DNA of 7,561 nucleotides from SZUA-448 sp964602475 (GCA_964602475.1 CAZRRN010000081.1:1-7561), one strand, 5' to 3'. Positions 1 through 6,916 are shown, counted from the first letter of the stretch. Made by a program: numbers and translations. The notes: generated by a model not told the origin, from the letters alone.

Positions 1-136
1 ATGTGTACCGCAAAGGTACAAATGGACTCATCGAAAACTAAAGCAAATACTCATAAATCTCCCGGAGATAAGCATCCTTGTCTATATCACGATATAACGC
101 TTCCGCAAGAGTGGAGTTTCTTGGAATCTGAATCAA
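1..136. other. Downstream flank of the operon, no confident gene
   Basis: No complete gene is supported here. On the minus strand the frame of the preceding HamA-like gene stays open for 32 more codons after its TAA stop (136-41, ending TAG at 40-38) and reads like ordinary protein; that piece is listed separately. An ATG at 31-29 on the minus strand opens MSPFVPLRYT and runs off the window, but it has no ribosome binding site and may be chance. A 6-bp hairpin, TGTACC/GGTACA around GCAAA at 4-20, has no T run on either side, so it is not a convincing terminator. Confidence 0.5.
38..136 (-). pseudogene. Open in-frame tail after the HamA-like gene, 32 codons
   Basis: Directly after the TAA of the HamA-like gene, in the same frame, 32 sense codons follow before a TAG. 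They include PRNSTLAEALYRDIDKDAYL and end REIYEYLL, a composition typical of an amphipathic helical protein rather than random DNA. There is no ATG. A TTG sits immediately after the TAA, and a GGGGG run lies about 10 bases upstream of it, so a short separate gene is possible. Alternatives are a C-terminal extension lost through one nonsense change, or the remnant of another gene. I recognise no family. Confidence 0.35.
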
Positions 137-1612
137 TTAGACAACACCCCCTGTCAATAGCTCGTTAACAATACTGACTTTTTCATTAGGGGCATCATTG
201 AACGGCAGTACATAGAAGTAGAAACTGTACGCGCTTAAACCGTTTTGCACAATAAGATCTGTGATGTGAGACTGAACCGCAGCAATATCCTTTATAAGCT
301 GATCCTTAACAGCGGTTCTGTATTTCTGGCTGTCCGTTTCCGGCTTATCAAGTTGAATCGTATAACCGAGAAATGCGCCAAAAGCCATGTCCGGCTTATA
401 GACACCACCCTTTTGAGGACGCATCAGGTCAACCATATACTGCGTTGCATCGGGATCGTAAATTGTCCACTGGGTAGTACTTTCCACCATCCGCAATTCG
501 TCATCCCCGTGTGCCTCAATCTTTATGATTTTATCGAAAGCCCGGTCAACAGCAGCCGACAAATCTCCCACAATATCCGATGCACCGAAAACAAGCTGAT
601 GAAAAGGCTGCCCGGAACGGTCAAGTGATAAGAGATGTATGCCATCGCTCTTGCTGACAACGCCACGGTTGTATTCATCAAGTTCAATCTTGCTCATAAT
701 TTTAGGTGCGTCAAGTTCCTGCTCCATAAAAATAAACAACAAAACTTCACCGAGAACGGTCTCGGCATTCGCTCCGTATTTCTGCATGAACTTCAACATC
801 GCCCTTGCTCCAACAGCGGCATTGTTTTTTGTCATTACCGTTATCCGCTTTATCTGCGCCCGTGAAAAAACATAACTGCCAATGTTGTTTATGATAAAGT
901 CTTTCAAATCACGGAATCTGAATTTGCAGTTGTTCGGATCAATGTAGAAAACGCAAACCTTGGATGGATTACTCATGCTGGATATCGTCATATCCGTTGC
1001 CTTCTTAAAGATGCGGTCGAACATCGGATCCTTTAGCGTCCGTTTCAGCGGTGAAACCTGATCTTGGTCAACGAGAGGACTGATAAAGAAGATGTTTTCT
1101 CCCGTACCAACAAATCCATCTATGTATCCTTTTCCGATTTCTCGGATGTTCGCTCCAAGTTTATCATTTTCGGTGCTTATGATAGCGTAGGTAACAACAT
1201 TAGCAAGAAGCGCCGATTCATCAAAGGACTCATAATTCAGAATGTTTTCCTTTTCAAAACCAGCTATCTTTCCGACAACAGTTGTGCCTAAAATCGTTGT
1301 GTCATCACGCAGGATATCCTTAATTGCGCGGAAGACCGCCTCGTGCTTCTCATTGTGAATCAGCGGAATCACATACTCCTTGAAGCCTCTGTCAATATCC
1401 TCAATTGACAGTTTTCTCGCGGCATCAATTAGATTTCCAGGAACTGGATCGTGTCCGCTCTTCAAATGGCTCGGCAGTTCCTTGTTGAAGTTATCGATAT
1501 CGAGTCCGTAGGCCGCAAAAATGCCATCGCATATATCTTTAATCGTATCTGTGCTTCGTATGCGGCTCTGATAAAAAAGAGTAATCATTGTTCCCATGCA
1601 TATGCGCTTCAT
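137..1612 (-). CDS. HamA-like (DUF1837-type) protein with a degenerate nuclease motif
   Basis: A 491-residue protein. Residues 1-210 match nothing I recognise; they are mostly helical with no membrane segment. From about residue 260 to the end the order of motifs resembles HamA/DUF1837: LGEVLLF (287-293), the APKIMSKIEL block (302-311), SDGIHLL (322-328), LVFGASDIVGDL (340-351), AFGAFLGYTI (410-419) and FYFYVLPFND (464-473). In Hachiman HamA the strand matching 340-348 carries a Glu-x-Lys nuclease motif (GESK). Here it is Gly-Ala-Ser-Asp, so the Glu and Lys are missing and DNA cleavage is doubtful. HamB, the usual helicase partner, is absent; the neighbours are an McrB/LlaJI restriction pair. 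The start is well placed: GGAGG at 1624-1620 lies 7 bases before the ATG. The Vsr stop is 17 bases upstream, next to this ribosome site. Assignment rests on remembered family patterns, so the HamA link is moderate and the role (sensor, scaffold or third restriction subunit) is inference. Confidence 0.65.
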   Translation of the reverse strand: MKRICMGTMITLFYQSRIRSTDTIKDICDGIFAAYGLDIDNFNKELPSHLKSGHDPVPGNLIDAARKLSIEDIDRGFKEYVIPLIHNEKHEAVFRAIKDILRDDTTILGTTVVGKIAGFEKENILNYESFDESALLANVVTYAIISTENDKLGANIREIGKGYIDGFVGTGENIFFISPLVDQDQVSPLKRTLKDPMFDRIFKKATDMTISSMSNPSKVCVFYIDPNNCKFRFRDLKDFIINNIGSYVFSRAQIKRITVMTKNNAAVGARAMLKFMQKYGANAETVLGEVLLFIFMEQELDAPKIMSKIELDEYNRGVVSKSDGIHLLSLDRSGQPFHQLVFGASDIVGDLSAAVDRAFDKIIKIEAHGDDELRMVESTTQWTIYDPDATQYMVDLMRPQKGGVYKPDMAFGAFLGYTIQLDKPETDSQKYRTAVKDQLIKDIAAVQSHITDLIVQNGLSAYSFYFYVLPFNDAPNEKVSIVNELLTGGVV

Positions 1613-1629
1613 TCTGCAGCCTCCTTTCC

Positions 1630-2055
1630 TTATTTTTCAAATGATCTGGTCAGTTCACACAACACCCGGTTCATGGTTTCTTCAAACTTTTTATTAATCT
1701 CACATTCCCATAGAGTAATAACCTTCCACCCGTCGGCTTCGAGCTGTTCTTTATGCTTCCTGTCGTTTTCAACATTCCGGCTGAATTTTTCCGTCCAGAA
1801 ATCTGTCCGGGTCTTCGGTGTAGTCGCACCTTTACAGTCAGAATGACGGTGCCAGAAGCACCCGTGTATGAATATCACTGTCCGGTATTTCGGAAGCACA
1901 ATGTCCGGCTTTCCAGGAAGACGTTTGTCATTTTTCCGGTACCGGTATCCGAGTCCGAACAGATACTTTCTAACCCGTACTTCAATGGCAGTGTCTTTTC
2001 CCCGGATATGCGACATATTCCAGCTTCTCTTTTCCGGAGTAAGTCTGTCCGCCAT
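1630..2055 (-). CDS. vsr: Very short patch repair endonuclease Vsr
   Basis: A full-length 141-residue Vsr. These enzymes nick 5' of the T in T:G mismatches produced by deamination of 5-methylcytosine, starting very short patch repair. The sequence opens MADRLTPEKRSWNMSHIRGK, the family signature. The positions known from E. coli Vsr are in place with the same numbering: E25, D51 (PGKPDIVLP), H64 and H69 within FIHGCFWHRH, and the intercalating aromatics F67 and W68. H71, C74 and C118 (in LWECEI) are likely zinc ligands. The ATG at 2055 has GGGAGG five bases upstream, and the stop of the nuclease gene is only 12 bases away. Vsr genes usually sit beside the cytosine-5 methyltransferase they serve; here two restriction genes lie between them, but all share one operon. 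Confidence 0.97.
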   Translation of the reverse strand: MADRLTPEKRSWNMSHIRGKDTAIEVRVRKYLFGLGYRYRKNDKRLPGKPDIVLPKYRTVIFIHGCFWHRHSDCKGATTPKTRTDFWTEKFSRNVENDRKHKEQLEADGWKVITLWECEINKKFEETMNRVLCELTRSFEK

Positions 2056-2067
2056 AAAAACCTCCCG

Positions 2068-3501
2068 TCACAGATTGAGCAGTGTTATATCCATCTTTGT
2101 ACCGGCAAGGTAATGACTGTATGCCTGCTTTGCCGGAATGAATCTTGCCTTTATATTCTCAAGCCCAAGAGCCTCCAGCATCTTCAGAACAGCTTCACCT
2201 TTATCAATGATTTCATCCTCTTCGGTTGGAAGCAGGAAGCAGTTTCTTACATGGTCAAAGCCGTGATCTTCTATAAACTTCTTATAGGCAAGCTGGTACA
2301 GATACTGCTTTGTCACTGATTCTACTCCCGGCTGCCCCTTCGGCGTGTCACCGTCATTTAGAACTGCATTATAGTATTTCGCATCAAAGATGATGAACTG
2401 TGCGCCGTCAATCGAAATAATGTCGGGAATGAGTGTATCAGCCGCGCATTTTCCTGTCGCAGTCCACAACGGTTTTTCTATAAGGTCAATCAGCTTGTCC
2501 TGCCGGTTGTATCCGTCTTTCAGTCTTTCAGGAAGCTGAAGGTTTCCGATTCTCTCCTCAAGTTTGTCATCAAGGACAACTTTACAGACATCCTCCCAGA
2601 CGAGGTTGAAGCTGTTAGTACCGAACATTGATAGACAATCGATATCCATGAGGCTTCCGCGCCGGTCAACATTGGCGTAGATTGCTTTCAGGACAAGCTG
2701 CTTTCTTGTGTTAAACTGAACATTCAGTTCCTTTTCAATCCTGTAAAGGATATATTCCTTGTCCCCGAAATCATCGGGTTCCTCATCGGAAAGATCTGCG
2801 CCGGTGATTTCGAACAGATCAAGAAGATCCGCTTCCGCAAGTTCCTTTGATGCAACCGTAATCAGACATTCATGCAGCCTCTTGAAATAGTCATAATCGT
2901 CATTGACTCTTTTCTTTGTCTGAAGGTCCGTATAATACGGCCTTCCGTTGCTCAGAAGTGTGAATGTCTCATTTATGGTTTTCTCCCACAGTATTTCTCC
3001 CATACCGTTGCTTTCGATAATATCCTCGGTATTGCTGTAGGAGCCGTTCTCATAATAATCGTTCAGGAGGAACAGCAGGACTGCAAGGAGATTAAAGGAC
3101 TGGCTCTCGCTGCTTTCATTCCACATCCGGACTATCTGTTCTTTTGAATTGTACCGTTCAAGTACTTTAAGAACAGTCTTCAACTCCTCCTTCGGATTGG
3201 AGGCATTCAGAAGATATTTCGGATAACATTTAAGTACACGACCGGCTACTGTGATGACCCCGACAAAAGTGAATACATACAGATACTCATTTTCACCGGC
3301 CTCAACATCAGCGACCTCTATATCCTCGTCAAGAAGATCCGACATGTTCCGCTGCACATCGGATGCCTTTACGGCCTTCAACACGCCGTATTCCTTGAGC
3401 TTACGAATAAGCGGCACGACCTTCTCTTCAGAACACTGCAGTATCTGACACAGTTCCTTCTGCGTATACCTTTTCTGTTCCCGCAGAAATCTTGAAATCA
3501 T
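2068..3501 (-). CDS. LlaJI/McrC-type restriction endonuclease subunit
   Basis: A 477-residue nuclease partner of the McrB-like motor. Residues 8-45 form a winged-helix-like segment (YTQKELCQILQCSEEKVVPL). A beta-rich McrC-like region follows (YLYVFTFVGVITVAGRVLKCYP, about 73-94, starting with the usual phrase on the organism's own fold), then a helical middle. The GTNSFNLVWEDVCKVVLDD block at 294-312 is typical of LlaJI-family proteins. The PD-(D/E)XK core is intact: Asp360 in LIPDIISID and Asp373-Ala-Lys375 in FIIFDAKYYN, followed by QYLYQLAY (399-406). In LlaJI-type and McrBC systems this subunit cuts DNA when driven by the NTPase. The ATG overlaps the stop of the McrB-like gene by one base (TAATG), with GGAGGAG upstream inside the end of that gene, so the two should be made in step. 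LlaJI family rather than classical McrC is favoured by the C-terminal motif block and by the association with a methyltransferase. Confidence 0.9.
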   Translation of the reverse strand: MISRFLREQKRYTQKELCQILQCSEEKVVPLIRKLKEYGVLKAVKASDVQRNMSDLLDEDIEVADVEAGENEYLYVFTFVGVITVAGRVLKCYPKYLLNASNPKEELKTVLKVLERYNSKEQIVRMWNESSESQSFNLLAVLLFLLNDYYENGSYSNTEDIIESNGMGEILWEKTINETFTLLSNGRPYYTDLQTKKRVNDDYDYFKRLHECLITVASKELAEADLLDLFEITGADLSDEEPDDFGDKEYILYRIEKELNVQFNTRKQLVLKAIYANVDRRGSLMDIDCLSMFGTNSFNLVWEDVCKVVLDDKLEERIGNLQLPERLKDGYNRQDKLIDLIEKPLWTATGKCAADTLIPDIISIDGAQFIIFDAKYYNAVLNDGDTPKGQPGVESVTKQYLYQLAYKKFIEDHGFDHVRNCFLLPTEEDEIIDKGEAVLKMLEALGLENIKARFIPAKQAYSHYLAGTKMDITLLNL

Positions 3502-5441
3502 TACTCAGTCTCCTCCACAGTTTCACCGGGCTCTGTGCCGTTAATCTTTATATCTTCCGGATCAGTATCCAGACCTATTTCATGGTTGAAGATACCCACG
3601 CCTTTTTCATCAAACTCCCTGCAGATTTCGGAATAGCGGCTGCTCGAATCAAAGCATCCTTCAAACAGCGACGGTCTCTTCTGTTTAGCGGCATCCTCAA
3701 ACAGATACATGATAACCTTATTCTTGAAAGCCTCGCAGAATCTGTCTCTGTCGATTTCATTCCCGCTTTCAGGGATTACAACCTTACGGGACAGGAAGTA
3801 CGGTCCGAGCTGCTTATCCTCATTGATTTTCTGCTTTGCAAGGAACCTGTTGATTGCCTTTCTGAGTTTGTTCCATTCGACCTTCTGCGATGTTCCGTTT
3901 CCGAGAACAACATACTTTCCGCGGATTTCGTCATCATTGTCATCAATTCCGATATAGGTAAAATCCCACCTTCTCTTGAAAGCGGTATCCATAGGGAACA
4001 CGCCCTGATCGGCGCTGTTCATCGTAGCCCAGATAAACATATTGTCCGGAATTTTTATTTTGTTATAGTCCCCGGGTTCTCCTCCGAGTTCCTTTGCAAG
4101 GTACTTCTTTATGTCTTCGGATGCCTGGATAGGATATTCGCTTACTTCATTTTCATCTCTGTCAAGAAGCTGGAATATATCACCGAATACTGCTGCCACA
4201 TTTGCACGATTGATTTCCTCAATCACAAGCAGATACGGTTTCGGATTTGCACTTCTGGCACTCTTAAGAGCATTCACATACACACGCATAAACGGTCCCG
4301 GAACATACTCATAAGCTATATCGCTTGAAGTTTCATGACCCGTAAGCAGGCTTACATATTTTCTGATTGCTTTGCCGTGGTTTCTTTCTACGCTGTTGTC
4401 ACCGGCGGCATCCGTTCCGTCCTGCTTGCGGGTCTTGAACATCTCATCTGTGTAAAGTCCGAGCAGTACGGGAAGTCTGGTCAATCCATCATCCTTGAAC
4501 CTTTCAAACAGCAGATCATATTTTTCCTGTGCTGTTCGCCCGTTGTCATTAAGAACAGAGATAACATAATCTGTATCCTTATCTGCAGCCGTTTTCCTGT
4601 TAGAAACCATAACCGGTTTATAGGTTCCGACAAAGTTAGCATATGAATAATCCGGATGGAACGTTACACGCTCGTAATCAGTTTCATTATCTGCTCCGAG
4701 CAGTTCCTTCCTTTCCTTGTTGAGCATAAAGCTCTTTCCTGTTCCGGGAGCACCGAAAATAATGCGATTACGCGGCTTTTTTACTTTGATTCCTGTTATG
4801 TATTTCAGGTTTTGAGCAGTTTCAATGTCGGTTTTTTCCTTAAGGAAACCATTTATTTCTTTATCCAATTCTTCGTACAAATCACTATGCTTTGCAAGGT
4901 AATAAACCACATTCCCGAAATATGCAGAAGATGCATCCGGCACAGCTATCTTCTTCAATACACATGATCCAAAGATGTCTCTGCATGAGCGAATTGCAAC
5001 TCTGTTTCCATCCCGAATATTCAGCAGTGCCTTACCCGGTCTGAAATCGGTATCGCCTTTGATGAATATAATCATTCTGTCACGGTCTTCCGGATCTGAA
5101 AACAGTTTGATGAACTCTTCATTGTCATATTTCTCGTTTGCAAGATCATTCACAATTTCAGAATTGTTCCTGATTCTTTCATCAAAAAATATGCAGTAAG
5201 GATATAATGCCTCAGCATATTTTCTGCATAATACAGAAAGATAATACCAGTGGTTAGAGAAAAAGACATAATTGTTGTCTGTTTTCACAACTGATGTCGC
5301 ACTGTAAACATGCGCGAGACCGTCCTCATTTTCCAACATTATTTGAAGTTTGTTTCTTAATGAATCCGAAAGTACTATTTCAGGCACATCACTGTTGATT
5401 CCGGATGGCTGAATATTTCTATCTGTTAAATCTGTGAACAT
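3501..5441 (-). CDS. McrB-like AAA+ NTPase (GTPase) restriction subunit
   Basis: A 646-residue motor protein of the McrB family. Residues 1-220 are an unrecognised N-terminal region, likely the DNA-reading part. The AAA+ module shows Walker A GAPGTGKS (230-237), the FHPDYSYANFVGTYKP block (261-276), Walker B LLVIEEINRAN (404-414), and ATMNSADQG (472-480). The last matches the MNxxD element that gives McrB its GTP preference; the usual NTAD is NSAD here. FKRRWDF (488-494) supplies arginines likely to act in trans. McrB-type rings use GTP hydrolysis to activate the partner nuclease, here the gene directly downstream. The start has AGGAGG 7 bases before ATG, and this site overlaps the TAG of the methyltransferase gene 11 bases upstream, which suggests translational coupling. 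Its acidic C-terminal tail (GTEPGETVEETE) is probably flexible. Confidence 0.93.
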   Translation of the reverse strand: MFTDLTDRNIQPSGINSDVPEIVLSDSLRNKLQIMLENEDGLAHVYSATSVVKTDNNYVFFSNHWYYLSVLCRKYAEALYPYCIFFDERIRNNSEIVNDLANEKYDNEEFIKLFSDPEDRDRMIIFIKGDTDFRPGKALLNIRDGNRVAIRSCRDIFGSCVLKKIAVPDASSAYFGNVVYYLAKHSDLYEELDKEINGFLKEKTDIETAQNLKYITGIKVKKPRNRIIFGAPGTGKSFMLNKERKELLGADNETDYERVTFHPDYSYANFVGTYKPVMVSNRKTAADKDTDYVISVLNDNGRTAQEKYDLLFERFKDDGLTRLPVLLGLYTDEMFKTRKQDGTDAAGDNSVERNHGKAIRKYVSLLTGHETSSDIAYEYVPGPFMRVYVNALKSARSANPKPYLLVIEEINRANVAAVFGDIFQLLDRDENEVSEYPIQASEDIKKYLAKELGGEPGDYNKIKIPDNMFIWATMNSADQGVFPMDTAFKRRWDFTYIGIDDNDDEIRGKYVVLGNGTSQKVEWNKLRKAINRFLAKQKINEDKQLGPYFLSRKVVIPESGNEIDRDRFCEAFKNKVIMYLFEDAAKQKRPSLFEGCFDSSSRYSEICREFDEKGVGIFNHEIGLDTDPEDIKINGTEPGETVEETE

Positions 5442-5452
5442 ATCTTATCCTC

Positions 5453-6622
5453 CTATTTCTTCTCCTCTGCATTCTTCACTGGTAATTCGTTCATTGCTTT
5501 ATATATCTGTCCTGCAACCGCTCTGACCACCGGTACCGCTACTGAATTACCAAACTGTTTATATGCCTGCGTATCAGAAACCGGTATGAAAAACTTTTCT
5601 GGGAATCCTTGTAGTCTGGCACATTCACGAGGAGTCAGTTTTCTGGGATTTCTGTTTTCTTGTTCTATCAGTATTTCGCTTCCGTCTTTATAGTATCGTG
5701 CGCTTATAGTATTCGCATATTCAGACTCACTGTTAAACAAAGAATAACCGAATCCGTTTCTTTTTTCCTTGTGCTCTTTTTTCCGCCTTTGATGTCCTTC
5801 CCACAATGAATCGCTGATGGTATATTTCTCATCAACATTTTCCTCAAGAATATCTCCAAGTCTCGTCTTTATAAACAAAGGCTCCGGAAAAGCAAAGTCA
5901 TAATCTGATGGAATATCATAATAATCTTTATCAAGACCTACAATGTACATTCTTTCTCTGTTCTGCGGAACTCCGAAATCACCAGCTCGTAGCACTTCAA
6001 ATTTTACATAATAATTCAGTGCATCCAGATGTTCAAGAATTACTTTCAAGGTTCTTCCCTTATCATGTCCCCGAAGCTGTTTCACATTTTCAAGAAGAAA
6101 TGCCTTTGGCTTCTTCTCTTTCAGTATTCTTTCTATCTCAAAAAATAATGTTCCTCTTGTATCAGAGAATCCCTTTTTTAGGCCTGCCTGAGAGAACGGC
6201 TGGCAGGGAAATCCTCCCAAGAGAATATCAAAGTCCGGTATTTCTTTTGCTTCGATTTTTGTAATATCCCCCGCAGGCTCTTCGCCGAAGTTCACCTTAT
6301 ATGTTTTTTGAGCAAACTTGTCCCATTCAGAAGAAAACACACATTTTCCGCCAAGTTCCTGAAATGGAATCCGAATCCCGCCTATTCCGGCAAACAAGTC
6401 TATAAAACGAAAACTGTTATTTGCATCCGTCTGTTCAAACGGAATTGTTTCTGCAAAATGCATTATTCCCTTATATTCAAGAGCAGACGGTGTTGATTCC
6501 CCGTTTTCCCAGCGCCGCAGAGTACGATCACCGTTTTTTCCCATGCCTAAGGCATCTGCAAAATCCTTTTGTGTAAGGCCTAATGCGTTGCGTTTATTCT
6601 TAATTTCATCACTGATACTCAT
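5453..6622 (-). CDS. dcm: DNA (cytosine-5-)-methyltransferase, Dcm-like, with N-terminal XRE helix-turn-helix
   Basis: A 389-residue modification enzyme that transfers a methyl group from S-adenosylmethionine to C5 of cytosine. Residues 3-57 are an XRE-type helix-turn-helix (LTQKDFADALGMGKNGDRTL then RRWENGE). The catalytic domain has motif I DLFAGIGG (75-82), motif IV GGFPCQPFSQ with catalytic Cys140, motif VI ENV (178-180), motif VIII QNRER (220-224), motif IX RKLTPRECARLQGFP (327-341) and motif X QFGNSVAVPVV (356-366). The target region (about 245-325) has NGFGYSLF and TISARYYKDGSEILIEQ, closely like E. coli Dcm and the EcoRII/SsoII group, so a CCWGG- or CCNGG-type site is the best guess. 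Methyltransferases of that group with N-terminal HTH repress their own genes, and a dyad lies in the promoter here. ATG 6622 is chosen because AAAGGAGA lies 8 bases upstream and the HTH starts at once. It is the first gene of the operon. Confidence 0.96.
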   Translation of the reverse strand: MSISDEIKNKRNALGLTQKDFADALGMGKNGDRTLRRWENGESTPSALEYKGIMHFAETIPFEQTDANNSFRFIDLFAGIGGIRIPFQELGGKCVFSSEWDKFAQKTYKVNFGEEPAGDITKIEAKEIPDFDILLGGFPCQPFSQAGLKKGFSDTRGTLFFEIERILKEKKPKAFLLENVKQLRGHDKGRTLKVILEHLDALNYYVKFEVLRAGDFGVPQNRERMYIVGLDKDYYDIPSDYDFAFPEPLFIKTRLGDILEENVDEKYTISDSLWEGHQRRKKEHKEKRNGFGYSLFNSESEYANTISARYYKDGSEILIEQENRNPRKLTPRECARLQGFPEKFFIPVSDTQAYKQFGNSVAVPVVRAVAGQIYKAMNELPVKNAEEKK

Positions 6623-6660
6623 TCAAAGTTCTCCTTTACAGACCCGATGAAATATTGGGG

Positions 6661-6673
6661 TCATTCTGTCCTC
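6661..6673 (+). repeat. Left copy of a 13-bp inverted repeat
   Basis: TCATTCTGTCCTC here is matched exactly by GAGGACAGAATGA at 7014-7026. This copy covers the predicted transcription start of the operon; the other lies in the 34-base insert of the rlmCD scar. The pair encloses the promoter, the dyad array and the rlmCD stop. Confidence 0.6.
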
Positions 6674-6702
6674 ATTTTATCACAAATTGTTCTGTTTGTG
6701 AA
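6674..6702 (-). promoter_or_regulatory. Predicted operon promoter
   Basis: On the minus strand TTCACA (6702-6697) is followed by exactly 17 bases and TAAAAT (6679-6674), preceded by TGA to give an extended -10 (TGATAAAAT). Each hexamer differs from the sigma-70/sigma-A consensus at one base. Transcription would begin near 6668-6666, about 45 bases before the methyltransferase ATG. No equal candidate is seen elsewhere on this strand in the interval. Confidence 0.75.
6680..6701. promoter_or_regulatory. Inverted repeat filling the promoter spacer, probable operator
   Basis: A 22-bp dyad with perfect 7-bp arms TCACAAA/TTTGTGA around an 8-base centre. It begins inside the -35 hexamer and ends one base before the -10, so a bound dimer would block RNA polymerase. 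The obvious ligand is the XRE HTH at the start of the methyltransferase, since HTH-bearing cytosine methyltransferases of the EcoRII/SsoII group are known to repress their own promoters. Its centre GTTCTG is shared with the upstream dyad array. Confidence 0.65.
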
Positions 6703-6754
6703 TAGGGTTGTTTTTATACGAATACAATCGCTTTTATTCTCTGCATAAACTTCT

Positions 6755-6878
6755 GACAGCAGTTCTGTTGTCTCGCCGTGCAAAATAAGCTCTTTGACAA
6801 CAGTTCTATTGTCTCAATATGTAAAATCAGTTCTGTAGTCACAAGTATATGTATAACTTAGACTACAGAACTGCTGTC
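6755..6878. repeat. Array of four 18-bp dyads, consensus GACWRCAGWWCTGYWGTC
   Basis: Copies: 6755-6772 GACAGCAGTTCTGTTGTC, 6796-6813 GACAACAGTTCTATTGTC, 6823-6840 (right half CAGTTCTGTAGTC, left half decayed) and 6861-6878 GACTACAGAACTGCTGTC. The last, read on the other strand, differs from the first at one base in 18. Centres are 41, 27 and 38 bases apart. The first two also share flanking text (TCTC and then AAAAT), so they are partly tandem repeats. Half-sites GACTACA/TGTAGTC recall BlaI/MecI/CopY operators, although the spacing between half-sites differs. No such regulator is in the window. The array lies 75-200 bases upstream of the predicted promoter. Confidence 0.75.
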
Positions 6879-6880
6879 TA

Positions 6881-6899
6881 AACCTGAACAAAACAGGTT
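6881..6899. repeat. Short inverted repeat AACCTG/CAGGTT
   Basis: Six-base arms AACCTG (6881-6886) and CAGGTT (6894-6899) around a 7-base A-rich loop, directly beside the outermost dyad of the array. There is no T run after it on either strand, so a terminator role is unlikely; it could be a minor protein site or chance. Confidence 0.35.
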
Positions 6900-6916
6900 G
6901 CATCTTTCTTCTTCTG

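Noticed and set aside
4..20. Hairpin TGTACC/GGTACA as the operon terminator
   Set aside because: The stem is only six bases, has no T run on either side, and the window ends before more context can be seen.
137..1612. Complete Hachiman (HamA plus HamB) system
   Set aside because: No helicase gene is present in the window: the only NTPase is McrB-like AAA+, and the HamA-like protein lacks the expected Glu-x-Lys.
1753..2319. Plus-strand reading frame (188 codons) opposite vsr and the nuclease gene
   Set aside because: It is antisense to two well-supported genes and shows no family pattern.
3492..4328. Long plus-strand reading frame (278 codons) opposite the McrB-like gene
   Set aside because: It lies wholly antisense to the conserved AAA+ region, has no recognisable motif and no ribosome site; the opposite strand carries the Walker motifs.
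6794..6823. Plus-strand promoter starting with a perfect TTGACA at 6794-6799
   Set aside because: The best -10 at suitable spacing (TATGTA) matches consensus at only three bases, and no plus-strand gene follows. The TTGACA arises from the dyad sequence itself.
6755..6878. Possible CRISPR-like array
   Set aside because: The repeats are short, vary in sequence, change orientation and have uneven spacing (41, 27, 38); there are no cas genes. An operator array explains them better.
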